From: Flectonema sp. DT1601
Lineage: Eukaryota > Euglenozoa > Diplonemea > Diplonemida > Diplonemidae
NCBI GenBank assembly: GCA_964019425.1
Contig: OZ025849.1
Location: forward strand, 620,001 to 684,000
DNA: 64,000 nt
Reading direction: 5' to 3'
How positions within the stretch are numbered: position 1 is the stretch's first letter; each line of letters begins with the position of its first letter. The notes under the pieces are model-generated. The model made no database searches, was not told the origin of the DNA, and saw only the letters and a list, made by a program, of their open reading frames with translations. This document shows positions 31,141-42,200 of the stretch, piece by piece. The position numbers and the translations under genes were made by a program.

Positions 31141-31398
31141 TCACTTGCTCCCTACAAGTGTCATCAACAGGCGCTCAAGACGATCTAATCTCTCATCAAC
31201 TGAATTCTTCTTTTGATCCTCCTCTTTTGAGGGTTTATTCTTCTCCTTCTTAACCTGTTTCTGCTCGGCCAACTTTATCGGTGCCACCGTCGAATGAGTT
31301 GCCTTAGTCTTCAGCGCCACTTCCCCCCACAGACGGATTCCCTTCTTCTTACCATGGAAGGCTACGAATTCAGCACGTGTATACCATAGACTTTTTAT
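31141..31398 (-). pseudogene. LINE-2 copy C ORF1, C-terminal part
   Basis: The frame reads from ~31398 to a TGA at 31143-31141. It encodes a Lys-rich segment (LAEQKQVKKEKNKPSKEEDQ) and a short coiled coil (VDERLDRLERLLMTLVGSK), as in LINE ORF1 proteins. The N-terminal part is lost in the AT-rich tract. ORF2 continues in the same frame after the TGA. Confidence 0.65.
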
Positions 31399-31483
31399 TT
31401 ATTAATAAAATTAATACTTAATATTAATTTTATTACAAGTATAATTAAATAAATAAATAAATAAATAAAAAAAGATTTTTTAG
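31399..31483. repeat. AT-rich low-complexity tract with an (AAAT)n run
   Basis: Short imperfect repeats of AATTAATA type and a run of AAAT units (~31446-31468) separate two head-to-head elements. It may contain an old poly(A)/(AAAT) tail. Confidence 0.6.
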
Positions 31484-31519
31484 CTGGCGGGTGACGTCGA
31501 GAGGAATCCAGGACCGAGA
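31484..31519 (+). other. orphan 2A motif, opposite strand to copy C
   Basis: L-A-G-D-V-E-R-N-P-G-P-R is encoded after an in-frame TAG, so no upstream reading frame feeds it. The DNA uses different synonymous codons from copy C (for example GGTGACGTCGAGAGGAATCC against GGTGACGTTGAAAGGAACCC), which suggests a related but separate, GC-richer element family. The frame closes within ~16 codons. Confidence 0.7.
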
Positions 31520-31524
31520 GACGA

Positions 31525-31540
31525 TTTCTGTACTTTATTG
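31525..31540 (+). other. second spliced-leader 3' end
   Basis: TTTCTGTACTTTATTG is identical to 18000-18015. It lies 5 nt after the orphan 2A fragment and marks the start of the GC-rich stretch that follows. Confidence 0.65.
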
Positions 31541-33010
31541 TTTTCTGACGATATCAAAAAATAGAGGGTGACTACAGCAGCGCCAAGACGTGCAGGTGGC
31601 GCATCACCCACAGGGCAAGGAGATTGGTGAAGGTACAATGCACGTCGAAGCCCCAGTGCCGCCCACTGAACCACGAGTTGCGGAGGAGGGGGTTGTGCTG
31701 GTGAGTGGTGAACGTGACAACGGTGGGGATCACGGAGGGGGTAGAAGTGAGGACCGACCTCCAGCCATCGAAGGTTCCCCCGAAGTCAGAGGAAGCTATG
31801 CAGGTGGTGAAAGGAGGCATGGTGGAGCACACCCCGCGGGCACCGACGATGGAGAGCACAGCCGGGGAGACGCTAGCGGAGTCGGGTGCATCCACCATTG
31901 GCGGGGAAGCTGCAACTGCCGCCAGCAGCGGAAATGAACCGATCGGTGACGGCCATGGACGCGAAAACACATCGAATGGGGACCCTACCGATACACATTG
32001 CCCTGCGTGAGGGAACGCTGGGGGATGAGGTGTCCCTGGCCGCGGAGGGGGACGCCGGGAAACAGCTGGACGAGGAAGAGAAGAAGCCAGCGGTATGTCG
32101 AATTATGTCGCCTGAGGGGGGAGTGGCTACCGGGAGGAGATAGGGAGGAGGACGGATCTCCATTTAAAGGAGAGCAAGATACCAGTGACGTCGTCGGGAA
32201 GTGGATGCCGACGAACGCCTGATACAGAAGCCTGCTTCCGGTCCCTGTTAAACCCCTTGCGGATGGAGATGCTGACACAGTTGGCGCCCCCGCCACCATC
32301 GGACCGGAACAAACCGACACCGCTGAGGATGGCGGATTACAGCACGTTGGCTGAGCGGTTGGACTTTGACCAAGCCGGAGTGGAGAGGGGCGCGGCACCT
32401 CATGGATGCATGGATGTCTCCACATGTCCCATAGACCTGGGCCGGGATGTGGAGATGGAGGACTCGTGCCAAGACGTGCCGAGTGAGAAGTTGGAAGGAG
32501 CGGCACTGGACGTGGGGATGGACCCGTGCCAGGACTGGTCGGATATGGGGGTGCTAGGGCCCGCCCAGAACACTGGGGAAGAGATGGGAAGGAGACAATC
32601 GGAGAAGGAGACTTTAGTAGCACCATCACACTTCGAGAGGACTACTCCAATGGCGAAGTCGTGCCTCGAGGGGCTGGAGAACCGGGGGGACACGTGCTAC
32701 ATGAACGTTGTCTCACAGTGTCTGATCAAGGGGGTAGACCTCGGACTCGGTCGGATCAGAGAGCTCCCGCACGTGTGCGACCGGCTGTGCACGATTTGCA
32801 TCCTAGCAGGGATAGCAGAAGGAAGTGGACGAGCCGTGAGCCAGATGGTAGGGTGATGGCGGGGTTAACACGGCGAGGTGACGGAAGAGGGCAGCAGGAC
32901 GCGCATGAGTTGCTACTGCACCTAGTGGACGACATCCGGAGAAGAGCAGGAGCCGCGAGTCCGTTCTCGAGAATGTTCGCCTGTGGGATGGTTGTAACGA
33001 CGTCGTGTAC
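31541..33010 (+). pseudogene. degenerate ubiquitin-specific-protease (USP)-like sequence, GC-rich
   Basis: The stretch is much GC-richer than its surroundings. In one frame (to 32856) it encodes LEGLENRGDTCYMNVVSQCL, which matches the USP Cys box GLxNxGNTCYMNxxLQxL. In another frame (~32850-33010) it encodes GQQDAHELLLHLVDDIRR and then SPFSRMFACGMVVTTSC, the QQDAHEF box and the start of the USP zinc ribbon. At least one frameshift separates them and the His box is missing. Upstream frames (31639-32143) are Glu/Gly-rich and shifted several times. With the SL remnant at its head it looks like a retrocopied trans-spliced mRNA, or the remnant of a LINE ORF that carries a USP domain. Confidence 0.55.
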
Positions 33011-33671
33011 TTTGGTATTAATGCCGCCTAAAGTTGTTGCTGTTTTTACTATTTGTCAATGTATCCTCCTTTCCAATTATCCCACCCTCCACACCTTTCT
33101 TTAAACAAAGAGAAATGTTCTTTTTGTTTTATGTTATTCACCCTTCGTGTTGTATGCCGTCAAGTTGCCTAACATTAGGTAACTTGACACTTTTCTTAAA
33201 ATATTATTTACTTATAATTATGGTGGAGGTTCCAGTTCACTCTGGTTGCTTTTTTATGTTTTTTTTTTTTGTTCTCTCTCCTAGCTGTGCAAGTAACATC
33301 GACGAGCCAAACGTTGTTGTGAGTTCCGAACACATTTTTGAAGAAAGCGTTACGATGGTATTTTCTAGTGTTTTCGTGTGTTCCCTAAAGGACAGATTCA
33401 CTCCCCGGAAGGCTGGTGATCCGTCCCCTTCACAATATTCTGATCAATCCATTCTCACTTACAGTATTAGCAACCCTCTTTAACTTCATTTATGCTGCAA
33501 TGCAGCTATGTCATTTCTTTCTTTGCATCTCACTCATCCAGAGTCGGTAGAACCTGCCTACTTTGGATTTACTTGTGTGTCGTTCACAAAATGTTGTTTT
33601 TATTTTATTGCCTTTCTATTTATCAGGAACATACCTGTTTCCCCCCTTCTCTTTCCCCCCCCCCCCCCCTA
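33011..33671. other. T-rich spacer, possible continuation of the USP-like gene
   Basis: No firm gene. A pyrimidine tract plus AG at 33260-33285 precedes CASNIDEPNVVVSSEHIFEE (~33287-33346). This could be a further USP exon, but I find no matching GT donor in phase. The end is a C-run (33655-33669) next to the transposon. Confidence 0.35.
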
Positions 33672-33862
33672 GGGGGGGGTACAAGCTGTCGATAAAGTAC
33701 TTTTTCCGAATTTTGGTAAATATAACCTTCCCGAGGGCAAAAAATACCCAGGACCCCATCAGAACCCCCAAAAATGTGATTTCGGGGCCGAAAAAACCTC
33801 GATTTGGCTGATTTCGGCAAAGGAATGAAAAATCTCAAAAAGTGTGGACCGTGTGGTACCTG
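33672..33862 (+). repeat. left terminal inverted repeat
   Basis: It pairs with 35442-35642. The outer tip (15 nt) and the inner 37 nt are exact; the middle is diverged. Confidence 0.85.
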
Positions 33863-35441
33863 GGGGTCCAATTTTGAGGCCTGTGAAATGCACCTTCAAA
33901 TAATTTTTTTTTACAATGAGAAGAGGTGAGTCTTGGTGTGCCCCTGTATGCGCAGTTTGCTAATATACCATTTCCGTATCAGTTTCCACCTCAAGAACAC
34001 ACCACGAAAGAGAGCATCGCTCTCGCCCGGCCATGCTTGAGGCCACGAGGCTCACGGGCAGATAACGCAGCTGAAAACGATGTTCTGCAGGGCAGCTCAC
34101 AAAGTCATTCTGCGGAGGAGAGCATTGATCCCAGAGTGCATGAAAACACCTCCCGAGACATCCCTGAAGTCACTCAACAGCACTTGGACAGTCAGAAGCA
34201 AGATACGGGTGAGAAAGGGGTCCAAAAACGTCCAGTATCTGAATCGTGGTCACAGAAGGCTCACAGAATAGACAAAGCGCCACGTCTGTACCCCAAACAG
34301 GGATAAGCCTGAAGACAGCTGTAGTGGTAGTGCCTCAAATAGTAGTGCCATAGATAAGCAGCAGCGACATAGGCCAACATGCCCCATCCAAAAAGCCGTT
34401 CAAGGCATCACTTAAGACCCAACCATACTCACCAGCAGGGCATGCAAGACACTCCAGTACATGCGGCATACGAAGAAGTACGAAAGACACACCCGCTTGC
34501 AACTGTACCCGAACGAGGGGGATATACTCCTGGAGTCTTGGAGTCGTAACAACACTGCAGATATTGCGGCAAGAAGGGATCGGCGCAGAGACATCCAACT
34601 AAGTCCTGAGTGAGGGACATAGTTGAAGCTATCGTGGGTGCGCAGACAGAAGGGAAGCGGGTCGAAGTCACCAATTATATCTCGAAGGACAGTCCGACTT
34701 GTTGATGGATTCACAGGTGATCTGTCGGTGACCTGACTTCTTGAAGCAGCAGCTTCCTCCTCACCCTCCGTCACATCGCTGCAGCATGATACTTCCTCTA
34801 GTGCCCGTCGTGCTCGTGGGATGAAGCTAACAACCGTGGCGTTCGTTGTCATCCTGCACCCCTCAAGGGATGGGGAGGTTATTCAGTGTTGTTGATAGTT
34901 CTTGGTCAACTGATGGAACCAGTGGCGTGAATGTTGCCCTACTGATAACGTACAACATATTCCAGAGGCACACGGGCTTCCAATGGCTACCACATCAACG
35001 CAGGACCACCGACCCTCTTCAGATTGGCAAGAACAAGCACAACAGGAGGCGCCACAGGGGCTGAACGTACCACTCCGTCCTCACGGGAAAGACCTCTAGA
35101 CAGCAAGGCCTAATGCTAATCTGCCATCCGCATCCAAGGATTGGTCCTCTGTCTATCTTGTACAGAAAGAAGCACAGCTTCGGGCCGAATTTCGAAAGCT
35201 GAGCACATGGGATGTTCAAGAGAAGGCCAGTAGCCTAAACATCGGACAAGGGGGAATTAACACGCCGGGTCTCGTGTAGCATATAATTAAGGTTCAAATC
35301 AGGACGATAAAAATAAAAATTGAGTTCCCATTTCATTCCCCACTCAACTCAGAGGGAAACCCTGGTTATGGATTGCTCAATGCACGGAATTACTCGTAAT
35401 TTTTGTGAGCCCTCCTAACACACCCCTTGTTTTCACCCCCT

Positions 35442-35642
35442 CAGGTACCACACGGTCCACACTTTTTGAGATTTTTCAAAGACTTGCTCTAAAGTGCCGA
35501 AGAACTGTTTCTTTGGATCGCAATCCCCATTTTTGGGGTATATGTTGCAGTTTTCATAATTTGGGTGCCCAAAAAACTTGTTCTCCGGAAAAAAACCGAA
35601 AGTGCCCAAAATCTCCGTAAAATCGATGCTTGTACCCCCCCC
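35442..35642 (-). repeat. right terminal inverted repeat
   Basis: It is the reverse complement of 33672-33862 at both its outer tip and its inner core. Confidence 0.85.
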
Positions 35643-35644
35643 TA

Positions 35645-36263
35645 CCCCCCCCCCCCCCCCCCCCACTTTCTTCCCTTTTTCGTTGTTCTTGATCTTACTT
35701 CTGCAATCCCTCTCATTTTTAGTTTGTTTGCTTGTTTGCACCATATGCACAAGTTAAGAAAAAAAAAAAACTGAACCAAGAAGTTTTTTTTAAATTTTTT
35801 TGGTATTTTTCCTCGCCTATGCGGATGAAGCTATCGGGCGGTGGCACAGCCGTCTGACTACTTCGCCTCACGGAATGCATTGTTCATTCTGTGTCTTCCC
35901 TATTGAAGCTCTGAGCTTCTCAAGGAAAGCGTGCATTCTATGTTGAGGAAAATCTGCTCTGTGTGTATGTTTTGTATCACCTGAAGAGTTATCTATTTCT
36001 TCCCCCCACACACAACAGGGTACAGACTATTAATTAAAGTGCAGGTATTCTTTTTAAATGTGTTTAGATCCTATTAAGTGATTTCTTCAACCCCCCACAG
36101 AACGAGGATATCTCTCGCATCTACCCACGCCCTCATCCCGTATTTTCTTTTTTTTAGTTCCCTACAAAGGAACCCCCTCGTTACCCCAACATCAAGGGCT
36201 GTTGTTTTTATAACTGAAAGCTCTCGTTTTGTGTGATAACAAAAAAAAACTCAAAACCAAAAA
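35645..36263. other. 5' flank of the giant gene
   Basis: A C-run (to 35664), a T-rich stretch and A-runs are present; no coding frame is supported. CTGAAAG at 36215-36221 and the preceding T-rich GTTGTTTTTATAA are a possible trans-splice acceptor. The leader before the ATG is A-rich. Confidence 0.5.
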
Positions 36264-39200
36264 ATGAGAAGTTTCGGCTTCGTGTTAGCTGCTTTGTTAC
36301 CGGTATGTCTGGCTGGTACGTACGAGCAGAATGTTCCGAAGAATGTCTTCAACGTTGATTGTCAAACGATCGTCTTTACTACCGGAGAGTGCGATTGTAA
36401 CACAGTCATCCCTGGAGCATCAATTGATGTTGAAGAAGGATATGTTAACGGTAGAGACACATTGTCATGCCCAGCCTGTGCCGGACTGGGTATTCAGACT
36501 CAGTGGATCTCCGGAACTGGTGTCTTGAAGTTGACAGGTAATGGAAAAACCATCAACGACTTCGCCAAGGCAATCGACTCCATAAGCTTTTTGACGACTT
36601 CAGGAGATGGTAATTCGAGAAGAATTACTTACAACTATGGTCACGCTCTTTACACAAGTATTACTGGTCACTTCTACGAATACTATCCAACTTCGGAGTG
36701 TTCCACCTCAGCGTGTCGCTGGGACGATGGTCAGGCGTCATGTGCCGATAAGAAACTTGATGTACTTGGGTTGGTTGGTTACCTCGCTACTATTACCAGT
36801 GCTGGTGAACGTGACATCACAAACGCCAAGATCCAAGGACACGGTTGGTTGGGAGGTTCAGATGTTGGTCGAGAAGGAACTTGGAAATGGGTAACTGGAC
36901 CAGAAGGATGTCCTCCTTATGACACCAGTGTCACTGGGGCACAACGTTCTGCATGTGACTTCGGATATCCACTTCCTGATACAAAAAATCCATGTTCTGG
37001 TCCAGATTGTGATGGAGGTACTTTAATAGGAACTGGAGCTAGTTGGTGGTTCCGCCGGTCAGGATTTGGAAACTGGGCAGGAGGCGAGCCGAATGAATAC
37101 AGCAGACATTGCGGAGGAACGTGTTTCACTACCGGAGAGGATTTCTTGCATTTCTACGGCAGTAATGGATTGTGGAATGATTACCCACACAGACACAACA
37201 GCATCGATGGGTTTATGTGTGAGTGGGGAGGTGTTGGTGAGCTCTGCATGGACAGTGGTGATGTGTTCAAATCGTACGTCCTTGTTTCTGGATGTGACGG
37301 CTTTAAGTCGCAAGACAAGTGTGAAGCACACATTCCGGTTGGATCATGTGCCTGGAATATCAATACTGGATCATGTATTCCTCATGGTTGTCACGTACAC
37401 GAAGACGAGGCTCAATGTGGTCAGGATCCACTCTGTGATTGGGATCTTACTGTGTCACCAGCAGCATGTGTAGACAACAAGTGTGCTTCATCACACACCG
37501 ATGTTAGTTCTTGTAATGGGGATCTTGTTTCTCCATGTCGATGGGACGATAACCAACCTGACGGTGCCCAATGTCAGCCACTCAACTGCGGTGACATTAC
37601 CGACATGTGCACATGTACGAAACTAGGAAACTTGTGCCTCTGGGACCCATCATCAAAGACTTGCTTGGATCCTGATCAGAGTACTTGCCCAGCTGCTGAT
37701 GTTATATTTGTAGTACCAGGTACTAAACATGCTGGAACTCAATTTGGTACTCACACAAATGGATACTACGGATTAATGGAACATCTGAGACACTGGACTT
37801 CATCAGCTCACATGGCTGGTGCTTCCGACTCCAACTACGGATTCCGTGCGGCGTATGTGACGTACGGAAGGAATGGAAAGTCGATCACTGCATCTGACAG
37901 CACGGGCGCTCCAGCCACCTTCGACAACTGTAAGACGTGGGACCCAGTTACTGGAACTACCGGAAACGACGGAGGGTTCTCTATGAACCCTCACGCTCTC
38001 AACATGGACATCAGTTTCTTGGAGAACTTCTACTGTCCTAACTGGGCTGGTAGTGGAAGCTATGCAGTCCCTGGTCTACAGACTGCTTTGAGCAGTGTTC
38101 AGGCCGCCTCAGCAAACGGTCGTAAGAAGTACGTTTTCATTGTTGCTGAGTCGAAACTCAGCGACAGTTCCACGGACTTGGCCAACGTCGTTAACCAAAT
38201 TAAGGCTGTGCCTGACACAGAAGTATTTGGAATTGTTCCTCGTGCGCTTCAGGGAAGTACTTCAACAGACGTTCAGGCTGAGGCAAAGTTGAAGCCGCTT
38301 GTGACATCTGACAAGCACATCGTGAACGTTGAGTTGGCGAATTTGGGAGATGAAGTTCTCTCAAAACTCTGTGACGCTTCGACAACTTTCGGCAGCGTTA
38401 TTTCTACGAAATCTGATGTCGGATGTCGCCAAAGGGACGAGACGGATTGTAAGGGTGCTCACCTTTGTCTGTGGGATATTTCGAAGTCACCATCGTGTGT
38501 TAACAGTCCGTGCCTACAGAAGTGTACTGAGGTTGAATGTAATTCCCAGGCCGGTTGCCAATGGGATGCCGCTCTCGGTGTTTGTGAGAAGGATATTGTC
38601 GACTGCTCACTCCACAACGGTGACAAGGCTGCGTGTGAGAACAACGAGAACTGCGTTTTCGAACCAGTTTGGGCTGCCGCTGATACTTGTGCAACCAACC
38701 CGTGTAGGGACTTGACTGATTCCACAAGTTGTGTTGCTGAGACGGAAACTGTATCGGCACCATGTGTTGATCCTCCTGGTAACCCGGATTATTGTAAATT
38801 AAGTGTTTGTGAATATGATGATTCAAAGTCTCTGAAGTGTAATGTTAAGAAGTGTCTTCAGAAGGACCAGACGAAGTGTGAGGCTGAAGATGGATGTCTT
38901 TGGGAGCCACTCCAAACACCTCCGCCAACTGGACCACCATCGACTCTTGTGTCGTACTGTGCTGAGAAGAAATGCGACTACCCGAGTCAGGCGGCGTGCG
39001 TTGCGGATCCGAAGGGTCAGTGTCAATGGGACGGTGGATCTCAAACATGTAAGGAACTTCCATGTGTTCACAACCCTGACGAGCTGACTTGTGACAATGA
39101 TCCAGTGTGTCACTGGGATATTTCTACTAACCCACCAGGATGTATTGAGACTCCTTGTGGTAAGAACAAGAATCAAGGTGATTGTGAAGCTTCTGGTGAC

Positions 39201-42200
39201 TGCATGTGGAACAACGATAACCCTGCGAAGCCTTACTGTGAAACATTGAACTGTGGAGAATTGAAGACTGCTTGTGAATGTCAGTCGTCTCCGCACTGCA
39301 CATGGCACCAGGCTGGTCAGTACTCCCACTGTGTTGATCCACTGTACTCAACTTGCCCTGATTTAGATATTGGTTTCATTATTGATGGTTCAGGATCCAT
39401 GTCTCTTCGGTTTGGAAACCATCCTCACGGATTCTTTGCTCTCATGAACATGCTTCAAGATTGGGTGAAGACTCTTCCGCTTACTGGTGAAGATCACACT
39501 GTCGGTGCTCAGTCAACTGTCAGAGGAGGAGGTTTCAGAGTTTCGTTTATTCAGTTCTCAAAAGCTGATGCTTCTCCTGCTGAAGACCATCCAACGAACT
39601 GTGCTATTGGTGCTTGCACTGATGGTAAATTATCAGGTATGAGATCTGAGCTTCTCGGTGACATTCAGTGGCATGAGACGAACTACCAGAGTCAGTGGAC
39701 GTACATCCACGATGCGCTTTTGGATGTTGCGGAAAACACCTTTGACCCGCTTCACTCACCGGCACACAGAGAACACATTGTGATCATTTTGGCTGACGGT
39801 GGTCTCACTGACTACGACGGTGATGCCTGCTCCTGGGGAGTCTGTGGAATTTGCCCATGGGGATGTGATTCATCGTACAAACCTTCCTACAGAACTATTC
39901 TTGACGAGGGTACCGCGAAGTTAGTGGCCGACAACGTCACTGTTTTCGGTGTCGTAATCAGAAGATTCGCTTCTTCGAACTTTCAGGACCAGAACGCTGA
40001 GAACAAATTGAAGCCACTTGTTTCCTCACCTCGTGATGACCACTTTTTGAGTCTGCAAATGGATGAGATTCCTGACAAGCTTTTGAAGTCACTTTGTGAT
40101 CCAAACAGCAAGTTCGGTGCCATCGTGGCACCCGCTGTCAACGTGGATCACTTCCCGTGTGCTTCATGGGGATACCGCGACGAGTGTATGTCTGATGAGA
40201 CTTGTGAGTGGGTGACACCAAAACTGACAACTTGTGACGCTACCACCGGATGCCCTCAATTAAATTGCCAAGAGTTACCAATTCATTACCGAGGAATCTA
40301 TGAATGTAATAAATGCAGATTAGCTCGTACCGTTATCACTTGCGGAGCCAATGTGGCGTCTTCCATTGTGGGAACCTGTCGTCAGACTGCCTGCATGGCA
40401 TGCTGTAACAGCACTTGCTGTGATGCGAAACCGGAGTGCTCATGGAACACAACTGATTCTACGTGTACCCGCGATGTCTGCGAACACCCGAACAAGGACG
40501 ACTGCGAGAACGATGCCAACAACCTTTGCAAGTGGGACCCTGTGACAAACGATTGCAGCAAGAAGGAGTGCGAGGCGACGTTTGAGCAACACAAGTGCGC
40601 AGCTAACCCTGAGTGCTTGTGGGACGCTGGTGTAGATCCTCCGGTGTGTCTGCCAATTCCGAAGTGTGATACTTACACTGCTGAAGCACAGTGTGTTACT
40701 GATGTACAGTGTACTTGGAATTGTACTGATTCGGATTGCAGATACACGCTCTGTCCGTTTGCGAATGAAGTTGACTGCCTGTCATCAACTGACTGCGAGT
40801 GGAGCGGTACCATTTGTGTTGAGAAGCCGTGCCGCTACAACACCAGCAGTGAATGTGCCGCTGGATGTGACCCAAACTGCAAGTGGGACAACAAGACGAG
40901 CACTGAGCACTGCAGACAGGACCACTGCAAGAAGCATGCTGGCAACCCAGCCTGTGATAAGGATCCACGTTGTCACTGGAGTGGTACAACTTGTGATGAA
41001 GACTATTGTGCTGATTACGATAACGATGAAGTTGAGTGCAAGGATGACCCAAGATGTACTTGGAGTAAAGACGCATCACTCGGATGTGTTTTGACGAACT
41101 GTTCAAAGGACCACGGGATCCCATCAACTGCTTCGTGTGCTCCTGATGTGAACTGTAAATCAGGTACAGATGCTACTGGTGACTACTGTGAACCAACTCA
41201 GTGTCATGATTTGGATTCATGTGAGTGTCCACAGAAGGCTGGCTGCTACTGGGATCCAAATGGAGGGGCCACCAACTCTGGAGAATGTAAGGAGGATGCT
41301 GACAGTCTTTGTCCTGACTTGGATGTCGTGTTCTTGCTCGACGGTTCTGGTTCGATGAGCGCTCGCTTCGGATCTCATCCCCATGGATACCAAGGTATGA
41401 TTGAAGTACTTAAGGATTGGGTAAACACTATACCTCTTACTCATGAACCTGCTCATACTACATCAACTGTTACTGGTGGAACATTCCGACTTGCATTCAT
41501 CCAGTTTGCTAAGACTTCTGAGTACTGGGCATGCAAGAATGATGGATCTGGATGTAACAGAAACACTTGGGGATGCAATAATCCGGATGTTTCACAACTT
41601 CCTGGTGCAAAGTGCGCGGATGGTACTTTCTCAGGAGATTTAACTGAGCTTCAAAATGATTTGACATGGCACGAGAGGAATTACATGGGTTCAGTCACTT
41701 ACTTGACAAAGGCTTTGGAAGATGCTATTCACGTATTTGATGACTCTCCTGCAAACAGAAAGCATGTTGTTGTTATTATTACCGATGGTTCTTTATATCC
41801 TAGACGTCGTCAAGCTATAGAAATTCCTCCTCTCCGTGCTAAGTTAGACGCGAAGGATGTCATCACGTTTGGTGTTGTCGTCAGAAAGGGGCAAAGGCAC
41901 ACGAAGGACGATATCGATGCTCAGGACACGTTGAAGCCGATTACTAGCGACCCTCATGATGATCATTTTGTAAACGTTCCACTTGATGACATGTTGGATC
42001 ACGTGTTTAAAGACTTTTGTGATCCAGCGAGTCCATTTGGTAAGGCTGTGTCTACTGGAGGAACACGTGCTGCAGTCCTGCCGTGTTCGAAGTGGGGTTT
42101 GGAGTCTGAGTGCCACGCTGACGCAAGCTGTGAGTGGACGTCGGCCTTGCCAGCAACTTGTGTCGAACCTAGTGGATGCAAGAATCTGAACTGCCTGGAA

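Larger units (their letters stand above)
27193..31398 (-). mobile_element. LINE-2 copy C: nearly full-length but broken non-LTR retrotransposon with 2A motif
   Basis: On the minus strand: an ORF1 3' part (31398-31141), an in-frame TGA, then ORF2 with 2A, APE, RT, RNase H and CCHC to 27286, and a short 3' UTR truncated at ~27193. It is very similar to copy A where the two overlap. ORF2 has two frameshifts. One (~30715) lies in the APE after NIYSPP. The other (~29283) is a loss of CT relative to copy A, directly before the I-Y-V-D-D segment of motif B. Its 5' end runs into an AT-rich low-complexity tract, so the ORF1 start is missing. Confidence 0.85.
33672..35642. mobile_element. 1,971-bp non-autonomous DNA transposon with long inverted repeats, TA duplication
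   Basis: The left end is TA|GGGGGGGGTACAAGC and the right end is GCTTGTACCCCCCCC|TA: mirror images bounded by TA on both sides. Inner parts of the ~190-200-bp inverted repeats match exactly over 37 nt (33826-33862 against 35442-35478). The interior has only short frames without transposase motifs. TA duplication and terminal inverted repeats fit the Tc1/mariner (IS630) superfamily, though the G-run tips are unusual. It is probably mobilised in trans, if at all. Confidence 0.75.

Noticed and set aside
31063-31519. The 2A motifs taken as traces of a viral insertion
   Set aside because: No capsid, helicase or viral polymerase sequence is present. One 2A is directly fused to a LINE endonuclease/RT frame, a known setting for 2A in euglenozoan LINEs.
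34412-34852. 146-codon minus-strand frame inside the DNA transposon as a transposase
   Set aside because: No DDE/D motif, HTH or other transposase feature is visible; the composition looks non-coding.
33672-35642. The inverted-repeat element taken as a Polinton or other large virus-like element
   Set aside because: It is only ~2 kb, has a TA duplication instead of a 6-bp one, and shows no polymerase, integrase or capsid frames.
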